A stretch of DNA of 48,482 nucleotides from JBOFLG01 sp051657745 (GCA_051657745.1 JBOFLG010000167.1:1-48482), one strand, 5' to 3'. Shown: positions 17,097-27,097, counted from the first letter of the stretch. Numbers and translations are program-made. The notes: a model not told the origin generated them from the sequence alone.

Positions 17097-18041
17097 TCAG
17101 GTGATGGCGAGGTGCAGGAGCGGGTCGACGGCGACGGCGAGAAAGACCACACTCACGTAGGTGATGGAGTAGTGGAACAGGCGCATCGGCCGCAGTGCCG
17201 CGCCGACCGCGCCGTCGACCGCGGCCCGGAGCAGCCGGTGTGCCTCGACGAGGAACACCGCGCCAGCAGCAAGTGCCGCCCCGAGGTAGAGCCACCCCAT
17301 CGACGCGACCGGAACCAGGGCCAGCGAGGCGCCGACCATCGCCCACGAGTACGCGACCACCTGCCGACCCACCGCCACGGCGCCACGCTGCACCGGGAGC
17401 ATCGGCACTCCGGCAGCCGAGTAGTCGTCGCGGAATGCCATCGACAGCGGCCAGTAGTGCGGCGGCGTCCAGAAGAAGATGACGAGGAAGAGCACCACCG
17501 CCGGCCAGCCGACCGTGCCGGTGACGGCCGACCAGCCGATCAGCGCGGGCATACAGCCGGCGGCACCGCCCCAGACAATGTTCTGCGACGTGCGCCGCTT
17601 GAGCAGCACCGTGTACCCCACCGCGTAGAGCACGATCGCGGTGAGCGACAACGCCGCCGAGGCGAGGTTGACGATGGTGGCGAACCAGAGTGTCGAAGCC
17701 ACGGTGAGCACTCCCCCGAACGTCAGGGCAGCCCGCGGAGTCACGGCTCCGGTGACCAGCGGACGCCCGCTCGTGCGGTGCATCATCGCGTCGATATCGC
17801 GGTCGTAGACCGAGTTGAACGTGTTGGCGGCACCGGCGCTGAGGACCCCTCCGACCAGAGTCGCGAGAATAAGCCACCACGATGGGATGCCGCGCTCGGC
17901 GAGGAACATCACCGGCACCGTGGTCACGAGGAGCAACTCGATGATCCGCGGCTTGGTGACGGCGATGTATGCCGCCACGGTGTCCCGGGCCCCACGGGCG
18001 GCGGACGCGGGAGGTCGCGTCGTCATCGGGGTCGTGGCCAC
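17097..18041 (-). CDS. ctaB: Heme O synthase (protoheme IX farnesyltransferase)
   Basis: The 314-residue UbiA-family membrane prenyltransferase has the first aspartate-rich motif N76-S-V-Y-D80-R-D82-I-D84 and the loop YTVLLKRRTSQNIVWGG. It attaches a farnesyl group to heme B to give heme O, the substrate of CtaA. The GTG at 18041 is preferred because GAAGGA lies just upstream; the ATG five codons later lacks a site. It is divergent from tkt. Confidence 0.93.
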   Translation of the reverse strand: MATTPMTTRPPASAARGARDTVAAYIAVTKPRIIELLLVTTVPVMFLAERGIPSWWLILATLVGGVLSAGAANTFNSVYDRDIDAMMHRTSGRPLVTGAVTPRAALTFGGVLTVASTLWFATIVNLASAALSLTAIVLYAVGYTVLLKRRTSQNIVWGGAAGCMPALIGWSAVTGTVGWPAVVLFLVIFFWTPPHYWPLSMAFRDDYSAAGVPMLPVQRGAVAVGRQVVAYSWAMVGASLALVPVASMGWLYLGAALAAGAVFLVEAHRLLRAAVDGAVGAALRPMRLFHYSITYVSVVFLAVAVDPLLHLAIT

Positions 18042-18074
18042 GTCGTCCTTCGGGTCGGCCGGATCGGCGTCGTC

Positions 18075-18080
18075 ATCCTA
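18075..18080 (-). promoter_or_regulatory. Putative ctaB -10 box (TAGGAT)
   Basis: TAGGAT on the minus strand lies 33 nt before the ctaB GTG, leaving room for a short leader with the GAAGGA ribosome-binding site. No clear -35 is seen. Confidence 0.4.
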
Positions 18081-18126
18081 ACCGGATGCGGTTCGGGCGC
18101 CCCGTTCGCGGGTGCGGCGCGAGCAC

Positions 18127-18132
18127 TAGGCT
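18127..18132 (+). promoter_or_regulatory. Putative tkt operon -10 box (TAGGCT)
   Basis: TAGGCT, part of a rare CTAG site, lies 49 nt before the tkt GTG. The leader would include GAGAGG six bases before the start codon. The box would drive the whole tkt-pgl operon. The -35 region is not convincing. Confidence 0.45.
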
Positions 18133-18181
18133 TGGACATACTGCAGAACACCCACCCGGAACCTTGCGAGAGAGGCGCTCA

Positions 18182-20473
18182 GTGAGCCCAGGCACGACTC
18201 GATCCCGCCGTCCAGAGGCCACCGCCGGGCGCTCCACCGCACTCGCCCGCCCGCGCGCCCGCCGCGCCGGGTGGACCGAACTCGACGTGCGGGCCGTCGA
18301 CACCGCGCGGGTACTCGCGGCCGATGCCGTGCAGCGCACCGGCAACGGCCATCCCGGCACGGCGATGAGCCTGGCACCAGTGGCATACCTGCTTTACCAA
18401 AGCGTCATGCGGCACGACCCGTCCGACCCCAGTTGGCTGGGCCGTGACCGGTTCGTGCTCTCCTGCGGGCACTCCTCGCTAACTCAGTACGTCCAGCTCT
18501 ACCTCTCGGGCTACGGGCTTGGCCTCGGCGACCTCAAGGCGCTGCGTACCTGGGGCTCCCTGACGCCCGGCCACCCCGAGGTCCACCACACCGCCGGTGT
18601 CGAGATCACCACCGGGCCGCTGGGGTCCGGCCTGGCGTCGGCGGTGGGGATGGCGATGGGCCAGCGCCGCCAGCGGGGCCTGCTCGACCCCGACGCCGCC
18701 ACCGGAGCGAGCCCGTTCGACCACCGGGTGTGGGTGCTCGCCTCCGATGGCGACCTCATGGAAGGTGTGGCCGCCGAGGCGTGCTCGCTCGCTGGTCATC
18801 AGGAGCTCGGCAACCTCACCGTGGTCTACGACGCCAACCAGATCTCCATCGAGGATGACATCGACATTGCCTTCAGCGAGGACGTCGCGAAGCGCTTCGA
18901 CGCCTACGGCTGGGAAGTGATCGACGTCGACTGGCGGCAGAGCGACACCCCGGCCGGCACCCCGGAGTACGTCGAAGACATCGACGCACTCCTCACCGCA
19001 CTCGAGAAGAGCCGGCGGTCCCGTACCCGACCCACCCTCATCCGGTTGCACACCGTCATTGCCTGGCCGGCTCCGAACGCCCGAGGCACCGGCAAGTCCC
19101 ACGGCTCCGCCCTCGGAACCGACGAGGTCGCCGCCACCAAAGAACTGCTCGGGTTCGACCCGACAAAGACCTTCGAGGTCGACCGGGCGGTGCTGGCCCA
19201 CGCCCGGCAGGTGGTGAAGCGCGGCAAGGCCGCCCGCAAGGAGTGGGACAAGGGTTACCGAGCCTGGCGCAGAACGAACCCAGAGCGCGCCGCGCTGCTC
19301 GACCGGCTGGTCGAGGGGCGCCTTCCCGACCGGTTCGAGAAGGCACTGCCGACGTTCCCCACCGACCCGGAGAAGGGCATGGCCACCCGGGCGGCATCCG
19401 GGAAGGTGCTCAGCGCGCTGGCTCCGGTGATCCCCGAGTTGTGGGGCGGCTCCGCTGACCTGGCCGAATCGAACAACACCACCATGGGCGGCGAGCCGAG
19501 CTTCATCCCCGCCGGAAAGCAGACCCAGGAGTGGAAGGGCGGGCCGTACGGCCGCACCCTGCACTTCGGGATCCGCGAGAACGGGATGGGGATGATCCTC
19601 AACGGGATCGCCCTCGAAGGGCTGACCCGGCCCTACGGCGGCACCTTCCTGGTCTTCTCCGACTACATGCGGCCGGCGGTGCGCCTCGCGGCCATCCAGC
19701 AGGTACCGGTCACCTTCGTCTGGACGCACGACTCGATCGGCCTCGGCGAAGACGGGCCCACGCACCAGCCGGTCGAGCACCTCGCAGCGCTGCGTGCCAT
19801 CCCCGGGTTTGACGTCGTGCGCCCGGCCGACGCGAACGAGACCGCGCAGGCCTGGGCCGCGATCCTGCGCCGGGCCCGACCGGCCGGGCTCGCGCTGTCC
19901 CGCCAGGCCCTGCCGGTCATCGACCGCTCGACCCATGCGAAGGCGACCGGTGTCGCGAAGGGCGGCTACGTGCTCATCGACGGCGGGGATGACGGCCGCT
20001 CGGCTCCCGAGGTCATCCTTGTCGCCACCGGCTCTGAGGTCGGCCTCGCGCTCGCCGCTCGGGCCCGGCTCGAGAAGCGGGGCACGCCCACTCGGGTGGT
20101 CTCGATGCCGTGTCGTGAATGGTTCGAGGAGCAACCTCGTTCGTACCGGAACCGGGTGCTGCCGCCCGAGATCCGCGCGCGGGTCAGTGTCGAGGCCGGT
20201 GTCGCGATGGGCTGGCACGACCTCGTCGGCGACGCCGGGCGCTGCGTCAGCCTCGAGCACTTCGGTGCTTCCGCGGATGGCGCAACCCTGTTCCGGGAGT
20301 TCGGTTTCACCCCCGAAGCGGTCGTCAAGGCCGCCACCGAGTCGCTGAAGGCCGCGCGTCGCGCCACCAGCGTCCCCGCTGTCACCGATCCCGCCCCCCG
20401 GGCCCGCACGGGCACCGATACTGGCACGCCGAACCAGCCGAGTCTGAAATCCGCGGCGTCGGCGAGAAAGTGA
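18182..20473 (+). CDS. tkt: Transketolase
   Basis: The 763-residue thiamine-diphosphate enzyme has GNGHPG with catalytic H57, GDGDLMEGV for diphosphate and Mg binding (ASDGDLMEGVAAEA), and ENGMGMILNGIAL in the pyrimidine domain. It transfers two-carbon units in the non-oxidative pentose phosphate pathway. The frame opens 71 codons earlier, but GTG 18182 has GAGAGG at 6 nt. It is longer than the usual ~700 residues because of about 30 extra N-terminal residues and a Thr/Pro/Ala-rich tail of about 35 residues that looks disordered. It heads the operon, and tal begins 7 nt after it. Confidence 0.95.
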   Translation: MSPGTTRSRRPEATAGRSTALARPRARRAGWTELDVRAVDTARVLAADAVQRTGNGHPGTAMSLAPVAYLLYQSVMRHDPSDPSWLGRDRFVLSCGHSSLTQYVQLYLSGYGLGLGDLKALRTWGSLTPGHPEVHHTAGVEITTGPLGSGLASAVGMAMGQRRQRGLLDPDAATGASPFDHRVWVLASDGDLMEGVAAEACSLAGHQELGNLTVVYDANQISIEDDIDIAFSEDVAKRFDAYGWEVIDVDWRQSDTPAGTPEYVEDIDALLTALEKSRRSRTRPTLIRLHTVIAWPAPNARGTGKSHGSALGTDEVAATKELLGFDPTKTFEVDRAVLAHARQVVKRGKAARKEWDKGYRAWRRTNPERAALLDRLVEGRLPDRFEKALPTFPTDPEKGMATRAASGKVLSALAPVIPELWGGSADLAESNNTTMGGEPSFIPAGKQTQEWKGGPYGRTLHFGIRENGMGMILNGIALEGLTRPYGGTFLVFSDYMRPAVRLAAIQQVPVTFVWTHDSIGLGEDGPTHQPVEHLAALRAIPGFDVVRPADANETAQAWAAILRRARPAGLALSRQALPVIDRSTHAKATGVAKGGYVLIDGGDDGRSAPEVILVATGSEVGLALAARARLEKRGTPTRVVSMPCREWFEEQPRSYRNRVLPPEIRARVSVEAGVAMGWHDLVGDAGRCVSLEHFGASADGATLFREFGFTPEAVVKAATESLKAARRATSVPAVTDPAPRARTGTDTGTPNQPSLKSAASARK

Positions 20474-20480
20474 GCCTCAG

Positions 20481-21596
20481 ATGAGCCCTGCACCCGCGAT
20501 TCACGCCCTGGTCGACCACGGAGTTTCCGTCTGGCTCGATGACCTGTCCCGCGACCGCATCCAGTCCGGCAACCTTGCCGAGCTCATCCGCGATCAGGGC
20601 GTGGTCGGCGTCACCACGAACCCGTCGATCTTCCAGGCCGCGGTGTCCGAGGGCCACGCCTACGACGAGCAGGTCGCCGAGCTCGCCCGCGCCGGCAGGT
20701 CCGTGGACGACACGGTGTTCGCCCTGACCACGCGGGATGTGCGCGAGGCGTGCGACCTGTTCCTCCCGGTGTACGAGGCAAGCGGCGGCACGGACGGCCG
20801 GGTGTCGATCGAGGTCGACCCCGGTGCGGCGTTCGACACCGACCGCACGGTGGCCCTCGCTCAGGCCCTACGCACCGAGGTTGACCGCCCCAACGTCCTG
20901 ATCAAGATCCCGGCCACGGAGCAGGGCCTGCCAGCGATCACCCGGGTCCTCGCCGCCGGCATCTCGGTCAACGTCACCCTGATCTTCGCCCTCGACCGCT
21001 ACCGGGGCGTCATGAACGCCTTCCTCGCCGGGCTGGAGCAGGCCCGCAAGAACGGCCACGACATCTCCCAGATCCGCTCGGTCGCCTCGTTCTTCGTCTC
21101 CCGGGTCGACACCGAGATCGACACCCGGCTCGACGCCCTGGGCACCCCCGAGGCCGCCGCCCTGCGCGGCAAGGCAGCCGTCGCGAACGCCCGACTCGCC
21201 TACCAGGCCTATGAAGAGGTCTTCGCAACCCCGCGATGGCAGTCCCTGGCCGACGCTGGCGCGCACCCGCAGCGCCCGCTCTGGGCCTCGACCGGGGTCA
21301 AGGACCCGGCCTACCCCGACACGATGTACATCACCGAGCTCGTCGCGCCCGGCACGGTGAGCACCATGCCCGAGAAGACCCTGAACGCGGTGGCCGACCA
21401 CGGCGAGATCGTGGGCGACACCGTGACGCCGTATTACGCCGAGGCCACCGAGGTACTTGACCGCCTCGAGCGGCTCGGCATCCCTTACGCCGAGGTCACT
21501 GCGCAGCTCGAGCGTGAAGGCGTGAAGAAGTTCGCGACAGCCTGGGCGGAACTGCTGGCCGAGGTCACCCGCGAACTCGAGAAGGCGTCCGTATGA
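20481..21596 (+). CDS. tal: Transaldolase
   Basis: The 371-residue enzyme has the Schiff-base lysine K142 in VLIKIPATEQG, TTNPSIFQ near the N-terminus and SVASFFVSRVDTE. It moves a dihydroxyacetone unit between sugar phosphates. This is the long actinobacterial/cyanobacterial type. It begins 7 nt after the tkt stop and overlaps pgi by ATGA, so the genes are one transcription unit. Confidence 0.96.
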   Translation: MSPAPAIHALVDHGVSVWLDDLSRDRIQSGNLAELIRDQGVVGVTTNPSIFQAAVSEGHAYDEQVAELARAGRSVDDTVFALTTRDVREACDLFLPVYEASGGTDGRVSIEVDPGAAFDTDRTVALAQALRTEVDRPNVLIKIPATEQGLPAITRVLAAGISVNVTLIFALDRYRGVMNAFLAGLEQARKNGHDISQIRSVASFFVSRVDTEIDTRLDALGTPEAAALRGKAAVANARLAYQAYEEVFATPRWQSLADAGAHPQRPLWASTGVKDPAYPDTMYITELVAPGTVSTMPEKTLNAVADHGEIVGDTVTPYYAEATEVLDRLERLGIPYAEVTAQLEREGVKKFATAWAELLAEVTRELEKASV

Positions 21597-23242
21597 GTAC
21601 GCTCGACGTGACCGCCACCGGTCCGGCCGCGGATGCCGTCGCGGCTCGCGTGCCGGGCCTGGTCGCCGAGTCGTTCGCGAGTCGGCTCTTCGCCAAGGAC
21701 GCCACACTCTGGGGCGTCGAGGCCCAACCCGAGGCCGCACAACGGCTCGCCTGGGTCAGGCTGCCTCGCACGTCACGCCCGCTGGTCGGCGAGGTCGCCG
21801 CGCTGCGCGAGGAGTTGCGCTCCGACGGCGTCGACCGTGTCGTGCTCTGCGGCATGGGCGGCTCGTCATTGGCGCCGGAGGTCATGTGCGCCACGGCCGG
21901 GGTCGACCTCGTCGTCCTCGACTCCAGCCAGCCCGACATGGTGCGTGCCGCGATGGTCGACCTCGAGCGCACCGTCGTCGTGGTGTCGAGCAAATCCGGC
22001 TCCACGGTCGAAACCGATTCCCAGAGAAGGGCGTTCATCTCCGCCTTCGAGGTGGCCGGGATCGACGCCACCCGACGAGTCGTGGTGGTCACCGACCCGG
22101 GAAGCCCCCTGGACCACGAGGCTCGAACTGCCGGGTACCGCGTCGTGAACGCCGACCCCGAGGTCGGCGGCCGCTACTCCGCCCTCACCGCGTTCGGCCT
22201 CGTGCCGTCCGGGCTGGCCGGCGCCGACATCGAGGCCCTGCTCGACGACGCCGAGGCCGTCGCCGACGTGCTCGCCAGCGACGACGACGCCAACCCCGGC
22301 CTGCGGCTGGGCGCCGCGATCGCCGGCACCGACCCGCTGCGCGACAAACTCGTGCTGCTCGACGACGGTTCAGGGGTCATCGGGTTCGCCGACTGGGCCG
22401 AGCAACTCATCGCGGAATCCACCGGCAAACAGGCCACCGGCATCCTGCCAGTGGTCGTCAGCAGTCTGGACGCACCCGAGGTGCGCTCGCCGGCATCCGA
22501 CGTCACCGTTGCCAGGCTCACCCCCATCGACGGAGCCGAGGACGAGGCGCCCAGCCACGGTCAGAACCGGTCCGAGGTCACGGTCGGCGGCGCGCTCGGC
22601 GCCCAGCTGCTGTTGTGGGAGGTCGCGACCGCTGTCGCCGGCCGCCTGCTGGGCATCAACCCGTTCGACCAGCCCGATGTCGAGAGCGCCAAACAGGCGG
22701 CTCGAACGCTGCTCGACAGCGGTGTCGATGCCGCGGCCGCCGCCGACGCGGTCGACGGGTCCGTCGAGATCCGCGCCCTCGGCGGTGACTGGCTCGGCCC
22801 GGCCGCCACCGTGAGTGACGCGCTCGACGCGCTGTTCTCCGAACTGGACCCCCACCGCGGGTACGTTGCCATCATGGCCTACCTCGACCGCCTCGCCGAC
22901 GCTGCACTCGCCGAGGTGCGGCATCCGGTGGCCGTGCTGAGCGAACGACCCACCACCTTCGGATGGGGCCCCCGCTTCCTGCACTCCACCGGCCAGTTCC
23001 ATAAGGGTGGCCCGCCGACCGGGGTGTACGTCCAGGTCACCAGCGAGCCCGCAGAGGATCTCGACGTCCCGGGCCGCGACTTCAGTTTCGGCCAGTTCGT
23101 CGCCGCCCAAGCTGCGGGTGACGCCCAGGTGCTGGCCGCGCAGGGTCGGCCGGTGCTGCGCCTGCATCTCACCGCCCATGATGCCGGCCTGGCTCAGATC
23201 ACGGCCGCACTGTCCCGGCGGGCGACCGTCGACGTCCGGTGA
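21593..23242 (+). CDS. pgi: Glucose-6-phosphate isomerase
   Basis: The 549-residue SIS-fold enzyme has GMGGSSLAPEV and SSKSGSTVET, the phosphate-binding loops, and a second SIS domain with STGKQATGILPV and STGQFHKGGPPTG. It interconverts glucose-6-phosphate and fructose-6-phosphate and so links the pentose phosphate operon to glycolysis. It is the divergent form found inside tkt-tal-zwf operons of several Micrococcales. It overlaps tal (ATGA) and zwf (GTGA). Confidence 0.9.
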   Translation: MSTLDVTATGPAADAVAARVPGLVAESFASRLFAKDATLWGVEAQPEAAQRLAWVRLPRTSRPLVGEVAALREELRSDGVDRVVLCGMGGSSLAPEVMCATAGVDLVVLDSSQPDMVRAAMVDLERTVVVVSSKSGSTVETDSQRRAFISAFEVAGIDATRRVVVVTDPGSPLDHEARTAGYRVVNADPEVGGRYSALTAFGLVPSGLAGADIEALLDDAEAVADVLASDDDANPGLRLGAAIAGTDPLRDKLVLLDDGSGVIGFADWAEQLIAESTGKQATGILPVVVSSLDAPEVRSPASDVTVARLTPIDGAEDEAPSHGQNRSEVTVGGALGAQLLLWEVATAVAGRLLGINPFDQPDVESAKQAARTLLDSGVDAAAAADAVDGSVEIRALGGDWLGPAATVSDALDALFSELDPHRGYVAIMAYLDRLADAALAEVRHPVAVLSERPTTFGWGPRFLHSTGQFHKGGPPTGVYVQVTSEPAEDLDVPGRDFSFGQFVAAQAAGDAQVLAAQGRPVLRLHLTAHDAGLAQITAALSRRATVDVR

Positions 23243-24783
23243 GCCCCGCTCGGGTCACCGCGCAACGCAACCCGCTCCGCGACCCGCGGGACAAACGGCT
23301 GCCGCGGATCGCCGGGCCGTGCTCACTGGTGCTGTTCGGGGTCACCGGCGACCTCGCTCGCAAGAAACTGATGCCGGCGGTGTACGACCTGGCCAACCGC
23401 GGGTTGCTGCCGCCCGGCTTCTCGCTCGTCGGATTTGCCCGGCGCGACTGGGCCGACCAGGACTTCGGCACGGTGGTGCACGCCGCGGTCAAGGAGCGCG
23501 CCCGCACACCGTTCCGGGAGGAGGTGTGGCGCTCTCTCGCCGAAGGCATCCGGTTCGTGCCTGGCACCTTCGACGATGCCGCGTCCTTCGACCTGCTCGC
23601 CGCCACGGTGAACGACCTCGACGAGCAGCGCGGAACCGGCGGCAACCACGCGTTCTACCTGTCGGTACCACCGGGGTCGTTCTCGACGGTCTGCCAGCAG
23701 TTGGAGCGCTCGGGGTTGTCCACTCCCCGTGCCGGGTCATGGCGGCGAGTGGTGATCGAGAAGCCCTTCGGCCACGACCTCGCCTCGGCCCGTCGACTCA
23801 ACACGATCGTCGAGAACGTCTTCCCGGCCGACAGCGTGTTCCGCATCGACCACTACCTGGGCAAAGAGACGGTGCAGAACCTGCTCGCGCTGCGGTTTGC
23901 CAACGGGATGTTCGAACCAGTCTGGAACTCCAACTACGTCGACCACGTGCAGATCACCATGGCCGAGGACATCGGCATCGGCGGCCGCGCGGGCTACTAC
24001 GACGGCATCGGCGCCGCTCGCGACGTCATCCAGAATCACCTGCTCCAGCTGCTTGCCCTCACCGCGATGGAGGAGCCGGTGTCGTTTGACGCCCAGGGGC
24101 TGCGCTTGGAGAAGGAGAAGGTGCTCTCGGCGATACGGCTTCCGTCTGATCTCGCCGCGCACACCGCCCGTGGCCAGTACGCTCCCGGCTGGCAAGGCGG
24201 CGAGGAGGTCGTCGGCTACCTCGACGAGGACGGCGTCGCCACTGGCTCACGCACCGAGACCTACGCCGCGATCCGACTCGATATCGACACCAGGCGCTGG
24301 GCTGGCGTGCCGTTCTACCTACGCACTGGCAAACGGCTCGGCAAACGGGTCACCGAGATCGCCGTGATGTTCAAACGAGCGCCGCACCTCCCCTTCGCGC
24401 ACACCGCCACCGAAGAACTCGGCCGCAACGCAGTCGTCATCCGGATTCAGCCGGATGAAGGCGTGACTCTGCGATTCGGGGCGAAGGTGCCCGGGACCCA
24501 GATGGAGGTACGGGACGTCACGATGGACTTCGGCTACGGGCGGGCATTCACGGAGTCCTCCCCCGAGGCTTATGAGCGGCTGATTCTCGATGTGCTGCTC
24601 GGCGAACCCCCGTTGTTCCCGCGGCACGAGGAGGTCGAGTTGTCCTGGCGAATTCTCGACCCCATCGAAGCGTTCTGGGAGCGCACCGGCACCCGGCCGG
24701 AGCCGTACGTTTCAGGTGGGTGGGGGCCAGATTCGGCGGAGGCACTGATGCATCGTGACGGCCGACAGTGGAGGCTGCCATGA
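23239..24783 (+). CDS. zwf: Glucose-6-phosphate dehydrogenase
   Basis: The 514-residue enzyme has the nucleotide-binding FGVTGDLARKKLMPA and the active-site motif RIDHYLGKE, with EKPFGHDLASAR before it. It oxidises glucose-6-phosphate and produces NADPH, the first step of the pathway. The GTG start overlaps the pgi stop. OpcA, encoded next, is the usual allosteric partner in actinobacteria and cyanobacteria. Confidence 0.97.
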   Translation: MSPARVTAQRNPLRDPRDKRLPRIAGPCSLVLFGVTGDLARKKLMPAVYDLANRGLLPPGFSLVGFARRDWADQDFGTVVHAAVKERARTPFREEVWRSLAEGIRFVPGTFDDAASFDLLAATVNDLDEQRGTGGNHAFYLSVPPGSFSTVCQQLERSGLSTPRAGSWRRVVIEKPFGHDLASARRLNTIVENVFPADSVFRIDHYLGKETVQNLLALRFANGMFEPVWNSNYVDHVQITMAEDIGIGGRAGYYDGIGAARDVIQNHLLQLLALTAMEEPVSFDAQGLRLEKEKVLSAIRLPSDLAAHTARGQYAPGWQGGEEVVGYLDEDGVATGSRTETYAAIRLDIDTRRWAGVPFYLRTGKRLGKRVTEIAVMFKRAPHLPFAHTATEELGRNAVVIRIQPDEGVTLRFGAKVPGTQMEVRDVTMDFGYGRAFTESSPEAYERLILDVLLGEPPLFPRHEEVELSWRILDPIEAFWERTGTRPEPYVSGGWGPDSAEALMHRDGRQWRLP

Positions 24784-24838
24784 CCACGACCCTGCTCAGT
24801 ACGCCCACCCGCGGGTCCACCGCCGAGAGGGGACTTCG

Positions 24839-25960
24839 GTGATCGTCGACCTACCGAGCACATCCACCGCTGATGTGTCCCGGCGCCTGGTGCGACTGCG
24901 CGCCGATACTGGCTCGATGGCCCTGTCGCGGGTGCTGACCCTCGTCGTGGCGGTCCACGAGACCGACGCCGCCGCCGCCATCGACGTCGCCAACGACGCG
25001 AGCCGGCAACACCCGTGCCGGATCATCGTCGTGGTCACCGGCAACCATCGGGGGGCCGCACGGCTCGATGCCCAGATCCGAGTCGGCGGTGATGCGGGCG
25101 CGTCGGAGGTGGTCGTGCTGCGGCTGTTCGGACCGCTCTCGTCGCACGGGCGAGCCGTCGTCACACCGCTGCTGCTCGCGGACTCCCCCATTGTCGTCTG
25201 GTGGCCGGTCGAAGCCCCGCGTACCCCGGCCGCTGACCCGATCGGGTCGATGGCGCAGCGTCGCATTACCGACAGCGCCCGCACGCCCGGCAGCCCGCGC
25301 GCCGTGCTTCGGCGACTCGCTGACGGGTATGCGCCGGGTGACACCGACCTCGCCTGGTCACGCGTCACGCTCTGGCGCGGCCTCCTCGCGGCCGCCCTCG
25401 ACCGACCCCCCTACGAGCCGGTCACCGCCGCGACCGTCGTGGCGGCCGGTGACTCACCAAGCGGTGCGCTCCTGGCCGGGTGGTTGGCTTCTCGGTTGCG
25501 CTGTCGGGTGAGCCAGGCGCGCTCGCGGGCCGGCTCCGGGCTGGTCTCGGTCCGCCTTGAGCGAGCCAGTGGGATGGTCGACCTGGTACGTCCGGTGGAT
25601 GGCAACACGGCGGTGCTGTCGCAGCCTGGGCAGCCCGACCGCACTCTCGCGCTCGCGCACCGGGGGGATGCCGAGTGCCTCGCCGACGAGCTACGGCGTC
25701 TCGATGCCGACGAGGTGTACGCCGACGCGCTCAGCGGACTGCGCGACATCCGGATGTCGCGGCACACGGCGTCGGATGCAGCGCGGCGCGGGCAGGTTCC
25801 GTCGCCCACCGCAGCGAGCCGAGCTGCTGCGCGGCTGCGCCGCGCCTCGCGAACTACCGCAGGTAACAGCATGGTCGAGGCGCCTCAATCCACGCCCGGT
25901 GCCCAGCAGAAGAACGACCCGGGTGCACCACGGCTCGCCGACGCCACGCAGCACCCATGA
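24839..25960 (+). CDS. opcA: OpcA, assembly/activation factor of glucose-6-phosphate dehydrogenase
   Basis: The 373-residue protein begins VIVDLPSTSTADVSRRLV, the characteristic OpcA N-terminus, and contains HPCRIIVVVTGN, SPIVVWWPVEAP and DLAWSRVTLWRGLL, all family hallmarks. It is not catalytic and is thought to aid Zwf assembly and redox control. GTG 24839 is chosen because GAGAGGGG lies 6 nt upstream; 55 bp separate it from zwf. The C-terminal ~70 residues are Ala/Arg/Ser-rich and probably disordered. It overlaps pgl by ATGA. Confidence 0.93.
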   Translation: MIVDLPSTSTADVSRRLVRLRADTGSMALSRVLTLVVAVHETDAAAAIDVANDASRQHPCRIIVVVTGNHRGAARLDAQIRVGGDAGASEVVVLRLFGPLSSHGRAVVTPLLLADSPIVVWWPVEAPRTPAADPIGSMAQRRITDSARTPGSPRAVLRRLADGYAPGDTDLAWSRVTLWRGLLAAALDRPPYEPVTAATVVAAGDSPSGALLAGWLASRLRCRVSQARSRAGSGLVSVRLERASGMVDLVRPVDGNTAVLSQPGQPDRTLALAHRGDAECLADELRRLDADEVYADALSGLRDIRMSRHTASDAARRGQVPSPTAASRAAARLRRASRTTAGNSMVEAPQSTPGAQQKNDPGAPRLADATQHP

Positions 25961-26703
25961 GGCCACTCTCGGACGACGATCCGGTGGTGATCGTTCACCC
26001 CGGCCGGGCCGAACTCGCGGATGCCGCCGCCGCCCGGCTGGTGGTCACGCTCATCGACGCGGTGGCTGCTCGGGGGGTAGCCCACATGTCGCTGACCGGC
26101 GGATCGATGGGCTCCGCGCTCGTTGCGGCGGTCACCCGGGTGCCAGCCCGGATGGCGCTGGACTGGTCACGGGTGCACGCGTGGTGGGGCGATGAACGGT
26201 ACCTACCGGCCGGCTCCGCCGAGCGCAACGACAGCCAGAACGACCACGCCGGGCTCGGGTCGCTGGGCCTGCGGGCACGCCATGTCCATCGGGTGCTCGG
26301 ACCCGACGCAAGCACGTCGGCGGAGGAGAGCGCCTCTCGATACGGCGCCGAACTGCACGCGAACGGCGATGGCGGGTTCGACGTCGTCATCCTCGGCGTG
26401 GGGCCCGACGGACACGTCGCCTCGCTATTCCCGCACCATCCGGCAGCGGCCACCACTGGCGCAGACACCGTGGCCGTGCACAACTCGCCCAAGCCGCCCG
26501 CGGTCCGCGTCTCGTTGACTCGGGAGTGCCTCCAGCGGTCCCGGGAGGTGTGGTTTGTGGTCGGCGGCCCCGACAAGGCCGACGCCGTGCGACGTGGCGT
26601 CACCGGCGCGCCGTTCGACACCACGCCTGCCGCCCATGTGCACGGCCGGGAGCACACCCGGTGGCTTCTCGACGCCGAGGCTGCCGGGGCCCTGCCCCGC
26701 TGA
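25957..26703 (+). CDS. pgl: 6-phosphogluconolactonase
   Basis: The 248-residue protein of the NagB-like fold has LTGGSMGSALVAAV, WGDERYLP and GVGPDGHVASLFP, the family motifs. It hydrolyses 6-phosphogluconolactone to 6-phosphogluconate, completing the Zwf step. It is the last gene of the operon, translationally coupled to opcA, and converges on rbpA across 34 bp. Confidence 0.94.
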   Translation: MRPLSDDDPVVIVHPGRAELADAAAARLVVTLIDAVAARGVAHMSLTGGSMGSALVAAVTRVPARMALDWSRVHAWWGDERYLPAGSAERNDSQNDHAGLGSLGLRARHVHRVLGPDASTSAEESASRYGAELHANGDGGFDVVILGVGPDGHVASLFPHHPAAATTGADTVAVHNSPKPPAVRVSLTRECLQRSREVWFVVGGPDKADAVRRGVTGAPFDTTPAAHVHGREHTRWLLDAEAAGALPR

Positions 26704-26737
26704 CCCTGGAGAAGCCGCGCCTCCCGCCTGGGACGGG

Positions 26738-27088
26738 CTACTGGATCAGGCGACGACCGCGGAGCGTCTCGAGGGCTTCGCCGAGAATCGCGGCCCCATC
26801 TTCATCGGAGCGTCGCTCCTTGACGTACGCGAGATGAGTCTTGTACGGCTCGACCTTGGGCGGTTCCGGGGGGTTGTCCTCGTCACGGCCAGCGGGAGAG
26901 CCGCACCGGGGACAGTCCCACTGGTCGGGGATATCCAGGCCGGGCTCCTCGGCGAAACTCGGCCTGGTCTCGTGCCCGTTGCAACACCAGAAGGATACGT
27001 ATACCCGGGGGGCTGCCTGACCGCGCTCGGCCTCGCCCATCGGGCCAGCGCCGACCCGAGAACCACGAATCGCGTTACCGCCTGCCAT
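26738..27088 (-). CDS. rbpA: RbpA, RNA polymerase-binding transcription factor
   Basis: The 116-residue protein matches RbpA: an N-terminal tail (AIRGSRVGAGPM), a zinc-ribbon core with C36-x2-H39 and C59-x2-C62, a basic linker around KTHLAYVKERRS, and a C-terminal sigma-interacting helix (ILGEALETLRGRR). RbpA is specific to actinobacteria and stabilises open complexes formed with the principal sigma factor. The ATG follows the secG stop by 9 nt with AGG upstream, so it is probably co-transcribed with secG. Confidence 0.92.
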   Translation of the reverse strand: MAGGNAIRGSRVGAGPMGEAERGQAAPRVYVSFWCCNGHETRPSFAEEPGLDIPDQWDCPRCGSPAGRDEDNPPEPPKVEPYKTHLAYVKERRSDEDGAAILGEALETLRGRRLIQ

Positions 27089-27097
27089 CGCGGGACC

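Noticed and set aside
18479..20260. 593-codon open frame opposite tkt
   Set aside because: The tkt frame has all catalytic motifs; the opposite frame has none and mirrors its third-position GC.
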